Assembly: GCA_900770445.1 (NCBI GenBank)
Contig: CAAGKO010000073.1
Coordinates: 1-59,420, forward strand
Source: an uncultured Oribacterium sp.
GTDB lineage: Bacteria > Bacillota > Clostridia > Lachnospirales > Lachnospiraceae
Reading direction: 5' to 3'
Length of the DNA stretch: 59,420 nt
This document shows positions 24,464 through 33,386 of the stretch, in pieces. Positions within the stretch are counted from its first letter, which is position 1. Each line of letters opens with the position of its first letter. The notes beneath the pieces were generated by a model, which saw nothing but the letters and a program-made list of their open reading frames with translations, ran no database searches and was not told where the DNA came from. The translations under genes were made by a program, and so were the position numbers.

Positions 24464-25171
24464 ATGCAGAAGCAGCGAAAAACAGCAAACAAAACCGCAT
24501 CCGAGATGATTCTGACCTCCCTGCGTGAACAGATCATTAACGGATCGCTTGCACCGCAGGAAAAGCTGGTGGAAGCAGATCTCGCGCAGCAGTTCGGAAC
24601 CAGCCGCGGACCGGTTCGTGATGCTCTCCGGCAGCTTGCCATGGAAGGACTCGTCGACTACGAGCCGAATAAAGGCTGTTCGGTAGCGCTGCTTTCTCCG
24701 GAAGATGCGTATGAGGTGTTCTTCATGCGTGGAAACCTCGAAAAGCTGGCCATCCAGAAAAGCAACTGCCACATCAGCGACTACAGTCTGATGATCATGG
24801 AGACCAGCATCGAAGAATTCAAAAACGCGCTTGCATCCAACAATCTGATGCAGGCGGTAGATGCCGACGAAAAATTTCACCAGCAGATCATACGTTCTGC
24901 CCAGATCAACCGTCTGACGAAAATGTGGGAACTGCTGAGCCCGTTAAACGGCGCGATGTTCCTCTTCGTTCAGAGCGCGAACCGTTTCGGAAGTATGATC
25001 TCCGATGCGGAAACATTGAACAAAGGCGATGCCATCCAAGCACACGAACGTCTCCTGGATGCTATCCAGCATAATGATCTGGAACGTGCATGCGCCGAAC
25101 TGGATCGTCACTACGAAAAAACCGGTAGGCGTGTCTACCGGCTGGCACTCCTAAAAGAGCAGGGTGCCTGA
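24464..25171 (+). CDS. GntR-family (FadR subfamily) transcriptional regulator
   Basis: A 235-residue regulator. The N-terminal winged helix reads ASEMILTSLREQIINGSLAPQEKLVEADLAQQFGTSRGPVRDAL, the classic GntR signature. The C-terminal all-helical domain is of the FCD type, with the D/H ligand candidates in DADEKFHQQII and in QAHERLLDAI, which usually bind a metal and a carboxylate effector. The ATG lies two nucleotides after the aminotransferase stop, and its GGAGG lies inside that gene's end. The three ATTGT/ACAAT repeats between this operon and opp are the likely operators. A bidirectional terminator follows. Confidence 0.93.
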   Translation: MQKQRKTANKTASEMILTSLREQIINGSLAPQEKLVEADLAQQFGTSRGPVRDALRQLAMEGLVDYEPNKGCSVALLSPEDAYEVFFMRGNLEKLAIQKSNCHISDYSLMIMETSIEEFKNALASNNLMQAVDADEKFHQQIIRSAQINRLTKMWELLSPLNGAMFLFVQSANRFGSMISDAETLNKGDAIQAHERLLDAIQHNDLERACAELDRHYEKTGRRVYRLALLKEQGA

Positions 25172-25210
25172 GTCGTAGCACATACAGATTCGGAAAAACA
25201 CAATAAAACA

Positions 25211-25259
25211 GGCCGTTGCGCGGCCGGATAAACGATCCGGTCAGGCAACGGCCCTTTTT
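25211..25259. terminator. Bidirectional terminator between gntR and rho
   Basis: GGCCGTTGC...GCAACGGCC stem with an inner GGCCGGAT/ATCCGGTC stem. It is followed by CTTTTTA on the plus strand and TGTTTTATT on the minus strand, so it serves both converging genes. Confidence 0.9.
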
Positions 25260-25304
25260 ATATATTTCGTACATTGTACAGACATCAGACAAACATTGTA
25301 CACA

Positions 25305-27671
25305 TCAGCGGTTAATTTTAATCGCGAGGCGGCTATTCGGGTTGCTGCCTGGTTTGACGCCGGTCTTCTGCGTGCTGCTGTTTGGATTTCCGTCTGTTTT
25401 CGTCCCCGAATTTGAATTCAGACCTGGTTTCGTGTTCGATCCTGTACCAAAGCCGGATTTCGGGCCTGTACTCAGATTCGTATTCGAGCGGATACCGCTG
25501 TTCATGCGTGCACTGCCGCTCGGAATCGCTTTTCCGTTTACGACGAACTGACAGACCTCTTCGTTACTGGAGGTGCGCTCGAAGAGCTGGATCACCTCCT
25601 CGGCAGAGCTGGCCTTTTCATCCGACACGCGCTTATGAATGATGTCGACCGCCCGCTGCTCGAGCTCTGAGAGGAGCAGGTCGTCACGACGGGTGCCGGA
25701 TTTCACGATGTCGATGGCCGGGAAGATCCGGCGCTCCTGAAGCTCACGGTTCAGGACGAGCTCCATGTTGCCGGTGCCCTTGAACTCCTCGTAGATGACA
25801 TCATCCATGCGGGAGCCGGTTTCGACGAGTGCCGTGGACAGGATCGTCAGGGATCCGCCCTCACGCATGTTGCGGGCCGCACCGAAAAAGCGCTTCGGCA
25901 TGTGGAGCGCCGCCGGATCGAGACCGCCCGAAAGCGTACGTCCGGACGCCGGCACCACGAGGTTATAGGCACGCGCGAGACGGGTGATGGAATCGAGCAG
26001 GATGGTGACATCCTCGCCCTGCTCCACGAGACGCTTCGCACGCTCGATGGTCATCTCGGCCACCCGCTTGTGGTGCTCCGGGACCTCATCGAAGGTCGAG
26101 TAGATGACGGTGACGAGGCCGCCCTCGACCTCTTCCTTCATATCGGTGACCTCCTCCGGCCGCTCATCGATGAGGAGGATCAGCAGATGCATCTTCGGCT
26201 CGTTCTTCACGATGGCCTTCGCCACCTGCTTCAGCAGCGTCGTCTTACCAGCCTTCGGCGGCGATACGATCATACCACGCTGTCCCTTTCCGATCGGTGC
26301 CAGCAGGTCGAGGATACGAAGCGAGGTCGAGCTTCTCTCCCCCGGCACCTCGAGGCGGATACGCTGATTCGGAAAGATCGGGGTCAGCGACTCGAAGCTC
26401 CGTCGACGGAACATCTCGGAAAGCGGCTTGCCATTGACCGTCTCGATGTAGGAAAGCGCCGCATAGCGCTCGTTCGGATTCTTCGCCCGCGACAGTCCAT
26501 GAATGACATCGCCGGTCTTCAGTCGATAGCGCTTGATGATCGCCGGATTCACATAGACATCGCTGTCGCCCGGCATGAAGTTATCGGAGCGCGTAAAGCC
26601 GAAGCCGTCCGGCATGACCTCGAGGATGCCGCCGCACGGATTACCGCTCGGCGCCTTCTGCGTCTCGTTATCGAGTTCGTCGGTCTTCTCGACGACTTCC
26701 GTACGTGCCGTTTCTCCGTCATGCGCTGTCCGCTTCACGTCGCGACCTGCTGCCTCTGCATCACTGCGATCAACCATTTCTTTCACACGCCGTGCCCGGA
26801 TACGCTCCGCCTGTGCCGTCAGACTTCCCGGCTCTGCGTCTCTTCCGCTCGTGTCGTCGGTCAATGTCTCCGTCGAAGCCGAGGTGGCTGCCTTCGAAGC
26901 TGCTTCAGATACCTCCGCACTCTTCGGCATCGTCATCTCAGCACCTTCTGTCATCGCCGCCTCACCGCGCCCCTCTGTCTGAGACTTTCGTACACGGGTG
27001 AGGCGCTTCGGCGCACGCTCTTCTGCTGCCGCAATCATCGCTGTACCTTCGTCTGTCTTCGGTTTCCGACCACGTGTCGTACGCTTCACCGCACTCTCTT
27101 CTGCTGACACCGCGTCAGCCGCATCCGCTCCTGTCCCCATCGCCTGCGTATCTACGCGCTTCTGCGTCAGCTCCTGCTCTGCGATCTTCGGCTTCCGACC
27201 ACGCATCGTACGCTTCGGCGCACTCTCTTCTGCTGCCGCCGTAACAGCCACATCCGCTCCTGCCTCTGTCGCCTGCGTATCTACGTTCTCCTGCTCTGCG
27301 ACCTTCGGTTTCCGACCACGCGTCGTACGCTTCACCGCACTCTCTTCTGCTGCCACCGCGTCAGCCGCATCCGCTCCTGCCTCTGTCACCTGCGTATCTA
27401 CGCTCTCCTGCGCTGCGACCTTCGGCTTCCGTCCACGCGTCGTACGCTTCGTCGTACGCTCTTCTGCTGACGCCGTAACAGCCGCATCCACACCTGCATC
27501 CGTCGCCTGCGTATCTACGTTCTCCTGCGCTGCGACCTTCGGCTTCCGTCCACGCGTCGTACGCTTCACCGTACTCTCCTCTGCTGCCGGCGCTTCCACA
27601 GTCTCTGCCGTCTTCGGCTTCCGTCCTCTTGGCTTACGCTCTACCGCTGCCTTCTTCTCTTCTTCTGCCAT
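25305..27671 (-). CDS. rho: Transcription termination factor Rho with AT-hook-like repeat region
   Basis: A 788-residue Rho, much longer than the roughly 420 residues of E. coli Rho. Start MAEEEKKAAVERKPRGRKPK at 27671 follows GGAGG. The core is complete: RNA-binding domain (GGILEVMPDGFGFTRSDNFM, then DVYVNPAIIKRYRLKTGDVI), Walker A PPKAGKTTLL, ILLIDERPEEVTD, and SITRLARAYN. Ahead of the core are some 330 extra residues with six RGRKPK motifs plus one degenerate RVRKSQ, in tandem units of about 39 residues. After the core is a tail of about 68 residues rich in Asn, Ser, Gly and Lys. Basic, disordered extensions in other Rho proteins raise RNA affinity or drive aggregation. The gene has a leader of more than 300 nt. 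Confidence 0.97.
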   Translation of the reverse strand: MAEEEKKAAVERKPRGRKPKTAETVEAPAAEESTVKRTTRGRKPKVAAQENVDTQATDAGVDAAVTASAEERTTKRTTRGRKPKVAAQESVDTQVTEAGADAADAVAAEESAVKRTTRGRKPKVAEQENVDTQATEAGADVAVTAAAEESAPKRTMRGRKPKIAEQELTQKRVDTQAMGTGADAADAVSAEESAVKRTTRGRKPKTDEGTAMIAAAEERAPKRLTRVRKSQTEGRGEAAMTEGAEMTMPKSAEVSEAASKAATSASTETLTDDTSGRDAEPGSLTAQAERIRARRVKEMVDRSDAEAAGRDVKRTAHDGETARTEVVEKTDELDNETQKAPSGNPCGGILEVMPDGFGFTRSDNFMPGDSDVYVNPAIIKRYRLKTGDVIHGLSRAKNPNERYAALSYIETVNGKPLSEMFRRRSFESLTPIFPNQRIRLEVPGERSSTSLRILDLLAPIGKGQRGMIVSPPKAGKTTLLKQVAKAIVKNEPKMHLLILLIDERPEEVTDMKEEVEGGLVTVIYSTFDEVPEHHKRVAEMTIERAKRLVEQGEDVTILLDSITRLARAYNLVVPASGRTLSGGLDPAALHMPKRFFGAARNMREGGSLTILSTALVETGSRMDDVIYEEFKGTGNMELVLNRELQERRIFPAIDIVKSGTRRDDLLLSELEQRAVDIIHKRVSDEKASSAEEVIQLFERTSSNEEVCQFVVNGKAIPSGSARMNSGIRSNTNLSTGPKSGFGTGSNTKPGLNSNSGTKTDGNPNSSTQKTGVKPGSNPNSRLAIKINR
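27057..27640. repeat. 117-bp in-frame tandem repeats in rho
   Basis: CTTCGGYTTCCGNCCACG-type blocks start at about 27057, 27187, 27303, 27420 and 27537, mostly 117 bp (39 codons) apart, plus a partial block at 27612. Each encodes KRTTRGRKPK followed by an acidic/Ala-rich spacer with VDTQ. Confidence 0.9.
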
Positions 27672-27990
27672 ACTGCCTCCATATGGTTTCTCTGAAACCA
27701 CGCTATATTTACGGAAACGTTCCGTTGCTTACTTTTTCTGTTACCTGAACGTATTTCTATGCGTGCCGTCACCTGCCGGCGTCCTCCGCCGGATGCATAC
27801 CGGAATACATGCCGAAATCCAGTTCGACGCATAGCCCGGCCCTACGGTGCATATCTGTACTGTTTTGTTAAGGGAATATATAAAGCTCTATCGTAAATCC
27901 GGAATTCATGGATACGGGAAAGACCGCTCCGGAAATCATCGATTTGAAATCATGTTCGTTAAACAAAGAAATTAGGAAAATCGTAAAACA
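27672..27990 (-). other. Long 5' leader of rho, no gene
   Basis: About 320 nt between the predicted rho promoter and its start codon. I see no coding frame with a ribosome site. Long leaders are common for rho and often carry the site of autoregulatory termination. Confidence 0.45.
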
Positions 27991-28019
27991 AGTATAACAA
28001 CCGCGCCCTTGTAACGCAA
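27991..28019 (-). promoter_or_regulatory. Likely rho promoter
   Basis: Minus strand: TTGCGT (28019-28014), 17-bp spacer, TATACT (27996-27991). Confidence 0.5.
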
Positions 28020-28037
28020 GTTTCATTTTGTTATACT
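28009..28037 (+). promoter_or_regulatory. Likely promoter of the 28188 gene
   Basis: TTGTAA (28009-28014), 17-bp spacer, TATACT (28032-28037). It overlaps the divergent rho promoter, sharing the -35 region. Confidence 0.5.
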
Positions 28038-28187
28038 AGCGACACAGTGGGCCTCTGGTACACGAATACACTGGATATGCGCTGTTGGATCACATCACCC
28101 TCCATCGCTGCATGTATCACTCATAAGAAGCTCCTGCCCGAGGATGCATCGTATCCCGGTCGTAAACTCAGTAAAAAGAAGGTTATT

Positions 28188-28850
28188 ATGGCGAAAAACT
28201 ATAGATCCACCCCGGGTCCGTCGCTTCGCTACGACGCCCGTGGACAGCTCGTAAAAAATAAACCGAAGTCCCGTGTTCTGCACTTCATCCTCTGCTATCT
28301 GCTTCCGTACCTGATCATCAACGGACTGATACTCCTCTTCGTGATTCAGCAGCCGACGATCGAGACGACCGAGCCGGATACGAAGGATTATCAGACCGCA
28401 TCGATTGACATCAAGGTGGATTCCCTGGTGCCGCTGAAGTCGCTGACCGCGACGATGGATGGCGCAGAGCTTCCGCTTGAGAAGTCCGGCTCGATCTGGA
28501 CTGCCGATGTTACGAAGAACGGGACCCTGACCCTGAACGCGAAGTCCATCAACGGCATGTCGAAGACGACCTATGTACAGATCAATCTCCTCGACGACGT
28601 CGGTCCGACCGTCGATGAAGAGTCCGTCAATCTCGGTACCGGCTACCTCGAGTTCACCGTCTCCGACACCCAGTCCGGTGTGAACTGGGATTCGATCTAC
28701 GGCGTTGACTCCCTCGGCAACAACGTAAAGCCGACCGACATCAATAAGCAGACCGGTCGCGTCACCTTCTCCATGGCCGGTGACGCTATCACCGTCTATA
28801 TCCGCGACCTCGCCGACAACGAGAGCTCCGCGAACTTCTCCGTGAATTAA
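28188..28850 (+). CDS. Single-pass membrane protein with extracellular Ig-like region, unknown function
   Basis: A 220-residue protein starting MAKNYRSTPGPSLRYDARGQ after an AAGAAGG site. A cytoplasmic basic segment precedes one membrane segment (about 34-54, FILCYLLPYLIINGLILLF). The rest would be outside the cell and is rich in beta-strand-like, Thr/Ser/Asp sequence. A bacterial Ig-like pattern ends the chain: DTQSGVNWDSIYGVDSLGNN through VTFSMAGDAITVYIRDLADNES, which resembles the Ig-like domains of surface proteins that begin with a SGI/V motif. I do not recognise a specific family. It has its own promoter and a perfect terminator. Confidence 0.75.
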   Translation: MAKNYRSTPGPSLRYDARGQLVKNKPKSRVLHFILCYLLPYLIINGLILLFVIQQPTIETTEPDTKDYQTASIDIKVDSLVPLKSLTATMDGAELPLEKSGSIWTADVTKNGTLTLNAKSINGMSKTTYVQINLLDDVGPTVDEESVNLGTGYLEFTVSDTQSGVNWDSIYGVDSLGNNVKPTDINKQTGRVTFSMAGDAITVYIRDLADNESSANFSVN

Positions 28851-28860
28851 ACTTCATCAA

Positions 28861-28886
28861 AAAAGCTGGTCGATCGACCAGCTTTT
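28861..28886 (+). terminator. Terminator after the 28188 gene
   Basis: Perfect palindrome AAAGCTGGTCGATCGACCAG followed by CTTTTT, ten nt after the stop codon. Confidence 0.9.
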
Positions 28887-28903
28887 TCTGTATGTATTCT
28901 TTT

Positions 28904-28970
28904 AGGGCCCCGGAGGGGTGCCGGCAGAAGCTCAGCGTACTGTGCTTCTGCCGACACCCCTCCGGGCCCT
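28904..28970. repeat. Structured intergenic repeat, copy E (subfamily 2)
   Basis: Nearly perfect hairpin: AGGGCCCCGGAGGGGTG, CGGCAGAAG, loop containing GTACTGTG, CTTCTGCCG, CACCCCTCCGGGCCCT. It ends 9 nt from the malQ stop codon and has no T-run. Confidence 0.88.
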
Positions 28971-28979
28971 GTATAGATG

Positions 28980-30719
28980 TCACTTCTCTGGCTTCGCCGG
29001 CGCCTCCTGGAAGCGACCATAGGTGCGCAGGATGCCACAGATCACCTGCTTTTCATGCTCGGTGAAGGCGTCCTCCGTCATACGCCACTGCCAGTTCTGT
29101 CCGGAAGTACCCGGCTGGTTGATGCGCGCCTCGTCGCCGAGGCCGAGGTAGTCCGCTGCCGGCGCGATCACGGTATCCGCGATGGACGCCATCGCGCGCT
29201 TGATCAGCAGCTCCGGCATCGCATTCCAGTCGTTACCGGAACGGCTCATGTACTGATACATATAGTCCCGTTGCCAGTCCGGGATGGTCTCAAACCAGTG
29301 ACGGAGGGTGTCGTTATCATGTGTACCCGTGTAGCAGACACAGTTCGGCGTGGTGAAGTTGTGCGGCAGATAAGTATTGCCCGCACCCGAATCCCAGGCG
29401 AACTGCAGCACCTTCATGCCCGGGAAGCCGGTCGCGGCCATCAGCTTTCGGACCTCATCGGTGATGACACCGAGGTCCTCTGCGATGATCGGCAGCTCTT
29501 TCGTACCGAAGTGCCGGTTCATCGCGCGGAACAGCCCCATGCCAGGGCCCTTCACCCACGCACCATTTTTCGCCGTATCATCGCCGAACGGCACCGCATA
29601 GTAGGCCTCGAAGCCCCGGAAATGATCGACACGGAGACAGTCGTACATCGAAAGACAGTACTCCATGCGCGCGCACCACCAGGCATAGTTCGTCTTCTTA
29701 TGCGCCGCCCAGTCATAGAGCGGATTGCCCCAGAGCTGACCGGTCGCGGAGAAGGCATCTGGCGGAACTCCCGCCACCTTCGAAGGATGACCGTCCTTCG
29801 TGTACTGGAAGAGCTCGCGATGCGCCCAGGCATCCGCCGAATCCGGTGCGCAGTAGATCGGGATATCCCCGAGGATCTCGATGCCCCTCGCCGCCGCGTA
29901 GGCGCGAAGTGCCGCCCACTGCTTATTAAACTCATACTGCACGAAGGCGTAGAACGCGACCTCGTCCGCATGCTCCGCACGGAACGAAGCCACCGCCTTC
30001 GGATCGCAGTCACGCAGCTCCTCCGGCCAGACATCCCAGCTCGCACCGGAAAGTGAATCCTTGATCGCCATGAAAACGCAGTACTCGATGGTCTCTGGGC
30101 GAAGCTCTGCGAAAAGCGCCTCGACATCACCGCCCTGCTCCTTGAAATGCGTGAAGGCAAGCTTCAGCGCCTTGTTCTTACTGTTGTAGAGCTTTCCGTA
30201 GTTGACACGTTCAATGCTGTCGACCGGCACGCCCGCCTCCTGCCGTACATTCGCCGGCTGCTTCAGCCAGCGACGAAGGTCGCGGAACGCCACATCACGA
30301 TCATGCGCAAACCAGATGGCCGGCGCGTTCTTCGCATCCGATACATCTGCGCCTTCTTCGGTTTCATCTGCCGCCGGCTGCTTCTGTGCCCTCGCTGCGT
30401 CCTCGGCGCGCGCCAGCGCTGCATAGTCGACCGCATCGCCGAAGTCAAATTCCTCTGGATCCGCAAGCTCCTCTCTGCTCAGCAATCCCTCCTCGACCAG
30501 CAGGTCGAGATCCACGAAATACGGATTCCCCGCAAAGGCGGAAAATGCCTGATACGGTGAATCGCCGAAGCCCGTCGGGCCCATCGGCAGGATCTGCCAG
30601 ATCTTATTTCCGGTCTCACATAATAAATCGATAAAACGATATGCTTCCTCGCCGAGTGTTCCGATGCCGTACTTTCCCGGCAGCGAGAACACCGGCATCA
30701 AAATGCCTGCTTTTTTCAT
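28980..30719 (-). CDS. malQ: 4-alpha-glucanotransferase (amylomaltase, GH77)
   Basis: A 579-residue GH77 enzyme that transfers maltodextrin segments between glucans. Start MKKAGILMPVFSLPGKYGIG at 30719 follows GGAGGGG. Catalytic motifs are LRVDHFRGFEAYYAVP (nucleophile Asp), IIAEDLGVITDEV (acid/base Glu) and CYTGTHDNDTL (third Asp). An Ala/Glu-rich insertion (RAEDAARAQKQPAADETEEG) lies in the second quarter. It follows glgB on the same strand and works with branching and debranching functions in glycogen or maltodextrin turnover. Copy E of the structured repeat follows the stop codon directly and may take the place of a terminator. Confidence 0.96.
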   Translation of the reverse strand: MKKAGILMPVFSLPGKYGIGTLGEEAYRFIDLLCETGNKIWQILPMGPTGFGDSPYQAFSAFAGNPYFVDLDLLVEEGLLSREELADPEEFDFGDAVDYAALARAEDAARAQKQPAADETEEGADVSDAKNAPAIWFAHDRDVAFRDLRRWLKQPANVRQEAGVPVDSIERVNYGKLYNSKNKALKLAFTHFKEQGGDVEALFAELRPETIEYCVFMAIKDSLSGASWDVWPEELRDCDPKAVASFRAEHADEVAFYAFVQYEFNKQWAALRAYAAARGIEILGDIPIYCAPDSADAWAHRELFQYTKDGHPSKVAGVPPDAFSATGQLWGNPLYDWAAHKKTNYAWWCARMEYCLSMYDCLRVDHFRGFEAYYAVPFGDDTAKNGAWVKGPGMGLFRAMNRHFGTKELPIIAEDLGVITDEVRKLMAATGFPGMKVLQFAWDSGAGNTYLPHNFTTPNCVCYTGTHDNDTLRHWFETIPDWQRDYMYQYMSRSGNDWNAMPELLIKRAMASIADTVIAPAADYLGLGDEARINQPGTSGQNWQWRMTEDAFTEHEKQVICGILRTYGRFQEAPAKPEK

Positions 30720-30798
30720 TCTCAAACCCCTCCTTATATCAAAGGATGTCACACGTCCCGCCCCTTTCTGCGGGTCGTGCAGCTTTTTCGCCAGCTGA

Positions 30799-33369
30799 TC
30801 AGCCCTTGCGACGCTTCGTCAGCTTCTGGTCGAGCGCAGCCTTCTGCACGCTCTTCCGCTGTGCGGAGGCCTTCGTGCCCGTCGACTTCGCTGCCGGCTT
30901 CTTCGGATCAGCCTTCGCTGCCTCGACGGCCTGCGCTGCCGCCGCCTTCGCCTCGGTCATCTGCTTCGGCACCGTCGTCTTTTTCCGGTTCGTCTTCTTC
31001 GGACTTACGAGCGCTACCTTCTCTTCCGATCCAGCCTTCTTCGTCACCGTCTTTTTCGCAGCGGTCTTCTTCGTAGCGGCCTTCTTCGCTTCCGTCGCCT
31101 TCGGTGCCGGCTCCGCGCATGGTGTCAGCTGGTAGATGGTAGTCGACATCGCCGGGATCTCGAGATCGACGGCATAGTTCCGCTCATCCCAGTCGGCCTT
31201 CACCGCCTTATGTGCCGTACGCTTTACGGCACCGCTTCCGCCGTACTTCTTGTCATCACTGGAGATGAGGGACTTCGCGGAGCACATGAACGGTACACCG
31301 ACACGGAACTTCGGATGCGCGACGTTATCGAAGTTCGATACCACGAGGAGGGTCTCCTCCGGCTTGTCGGTCTTTCGAACAAACATCACCATGGACTCCT
31401 CCTGATAGGAGCAGTTGATCCACTCGAAGCCGTCCGTGACGTAATCCTGCTGCCAGAGGGCCGGATGTGTCCGGTAGACGGCATTGAGATCCCGTACGAA
31501 GTCCTGGATACCCTCGTGTACCGGGTACTCGAGGAGATTCCACTCAAGCTCCTGGTTCTCCGACCACTCGTCATACTGTCCGAAGTCCTGACCCATGAAG
31601 AGAAGCTTCTTGCCCGGGTGCGTCCAGAAGTAGCCATAGGCCGCACGCAGGTTCTGTGCCTTCTCCTCGAAGGTCTCGCCCGGCATCTTGCCGAGCATCG
31701 AGCCCTTGCCATGCACGACCTCATCATGTGAGAGCACGAGCATGAAGTCCTCGGAGTAGTTATAGATCATGGAGAAGGTGAGCTGGTTGTAGCTACCCTT
31801 CCGGAAGAACGGATCGGTACCCATGTAGCTGAGGAAGTCGTTCATGAAGCCCATGTTCCACTTGAGGTCGAAGCCGAGACCATCCTCCTCGACGTCACCG
31901 GTGATGTTCGGCCATGCCGTGGACTCCTCTGCGATGAGCAGGGTACCCGGAAAGCGCTTATGGAACTGCGAGTTCAGATGCTTCAGGAACTCCACCGCAT
32001 CGAGGTTCTCGTTGCCGCCGTAGATGTTCCGCGGTGCATCCTCGCCCTGACGACCATAGTCGAGGTAGAGCATGGAGGCCACGGCATCCATACGGATACC
32101 ATCGGCATGATAACGGTCTGCCCAGAACATCGCACTGCCGATGAGGAAGTTCGACACCTCGTTCTTACGGTAGTTGAAGGTCAGGGTGCCCCAGTGCGGG
32201 TGGCTCGCGAGACGTGGATCCGGATTCTCATAGAGACCCGACCCATCGAACTGTGCAAGGCCCCAGCTGTCCCGTGGGAAGTGCGCCGGTACCCAGTCGA
32301 GGATGACGCCGATGCCGGCCTCATGCATGTAGTTCATGAAGTACATGAAGTCCTCCGGTGTGCCGTAGCGGCTCGTCGGTGCGTAGTAGCCGGTCACCTG
32401 ATAGCCCCAGCTGGCATCGAGCGGATGCTCCATCACCGGCATGAGCTCGACATGCGTATAGCCCTCCTGCTTCACATAGTCCGCGACCTTCACCGCGAGC
32501 TCACGGTAGTTGTAGAACTCGGAGCCGAGCTGCGCGGTGCCATCCTCATCGATGGCCTGCTGCTTCCGTGCGAAGGAGCCGAGGTGCAGCTCGTAAACCG
32601 ACATTGCCTCTTCCTTGATGCCCTCGACGCCACGTTCCGCCTTCTGCTGCTGCCATGCCGTATCCGTCCACGCAAACTGTCCGATGTCTTCCACGATGGA
32701 AGCATTGCCCGGACGAAGTTCGAAGCCGAAGGCATATGGATCGATCTTCAGGAACGGCTCCTGGTGGTGACACTTGATCTCATACTTATAGAGGCTGCCC
32801 GGGACGAGGTGCGGGATGAACAGCTCGAACACGCCGGAATCGCCGAGGCGCTGCATCATGTGGCGACGGCCGTCCCAGAGATTGAAATCACCGACGACCG
32901 AAACACGCTCTGCGTTCGGCGCCCATACGGAAAACGCGACACCATCGACGCCGTTGATGCGGATCGGATGTGCGCCCATCTTCTCATAGATGTCATACCA
33001 GATGCCGCCCTGATACTTCTTGATATCACGGTCGGTATAGGTCGACGGGAAGGCATACGGGTCCTCAGTGTCCTCCGTCGTGTCGTTATCATAGGTGATG
33101 TGGTAGCTGTACGCCGGAAGCTCCTCGTTCCAAGCCTCCTCCATCGGCAGAAGCGCCGCGAAGAAGCCGGCCTCATCGACGAGCTCCATCGGATAGCGCT
33201 GTCCGCCGAGTACGAGTTCGATCGCCTTCGCCGTCGGCACGAAGCTCTGCACCAGCAGTCCCTCCGGAATGATATGCGCACCGAGGATCTTCTTCGGGTT
33301 CGCGGTTTCCGCGTAGGTGACGTCCTCCACCTCCGCCCAGTTCATGATCTCTTCTAATCTCTCATTCAT
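30799..33369 (-). CDS. glgB: 1,4-alpha-glucan branching enzyme with Lys/Ala-rich tail
   Basis: An 856-residue GH13 branching enzyme making alpha-1,6 branches in glycogen. An N-terminal module precedes a CBM48 domain (GVAFSVWAPNAERVSVVGDF). The catalytic residues are all present: DGIRMDAVASMLYLDY (nucleophile Asp), LLIAEESTAWPNITG (acid Glu) and LSHDEVVHGKGSM (third Asp). The enzyme proper ends near residue 750 with MSTTIYQLTPCAE. Then follows a tail of about 107 residues, about a quarter lysine with much alanine (ATKKTAAKKTVTKKAG and similar), like the C-terminus of histone H1. I know no such tail in standard GlgB. It lies between the GlgX-like gene and malQ. Confidence 0.96.
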   Translation of the reverse strand: MNERLEEIMNWAEVEDVTYAETANPKKILGAHIIPEGLLVQSFVPTAKAIELVLGGQRYPMELVDEAGFFAALLPMEEAWNEELPAYSYHITYDNDTTEDTEDPYAFPSTYTDRDIKKYQGGIWYDIYEKMGAHPIRINGVDGVAFSVWAPNAERVSVVGDFNLWDGRRHMMQRLGDSGVFELFIPHLVPGSLYKYEIKCHHQEPFLKIDPYAFGFELRPGNASIVEDIGQFAWTDTAWQQQKAERGVEGIKEEAMSVYELHLGSFARKQQAIDEDGTAQLGSEFYNYRELAVKVADYVKQEGYTHVELMPVMEHPLDASWGYQVTGYYAPTSRYGTPEDFMYFMNYMHEAGIGVILDWVPAHFPRDSWGLAQFDGSGLYENPDPRLASHPHWGTLTFNYRKNEVSNFLIGSAMFWADRYHADGIRMDAVASMLYLDYGRQGEDAPRNIYGGNENLDAVEFLKHLNSQFHKRFPGTLLIAEESTAWPNITGDVEEDGLGFDLKWNMGFMNDFLSYMGTDPFFRKGSYNQLTFSMIYNYSEDFMLVLSHDEVVHGKGSMLGKMPGETFEEKAQNLRAAYGYFWTHPGKKLLFMGQDFGQYDEWSENQELEWNLLEYPVHEGIQDFVRDLNAVYRTHPALWQQDYVTDGFEWINCSYQEESMVMFVRKTDKPEETLLVVSNFDNVAHPKFRVGVPFMCSAKSLISSDDKKYGGSGAVKRTAHKAVKADWDERNYAVDLEIPAMSTTIYQLTPCAEPAPKATEAKKAATKKTAAKKTVTKKAGSEEKVALVSPKKTNRKKTTVPKQMTEAKAAAAQAVEAAKADPKKPAAKSTGTKASAQRKSVQKAALDQKLTKRRKG

Positions 33370-33386
33370 GCTTTATCTCCTTCATC

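Noticed and set aside
27057..27640. Repeat array as a separate non-coding satellite
   Set aside because: The units are in frame with rho, whose start and ribosome site lie outside the array, so they are coding.
28904..28970. Ordinary rho-independent terminators at copies E and F
   Set aside because: The stems are strong but lack a T-run on either strand. The arms and loop are shared with other repeat copies, so they are reported as a repeat family, though they may still stop or stabilise transcripts.
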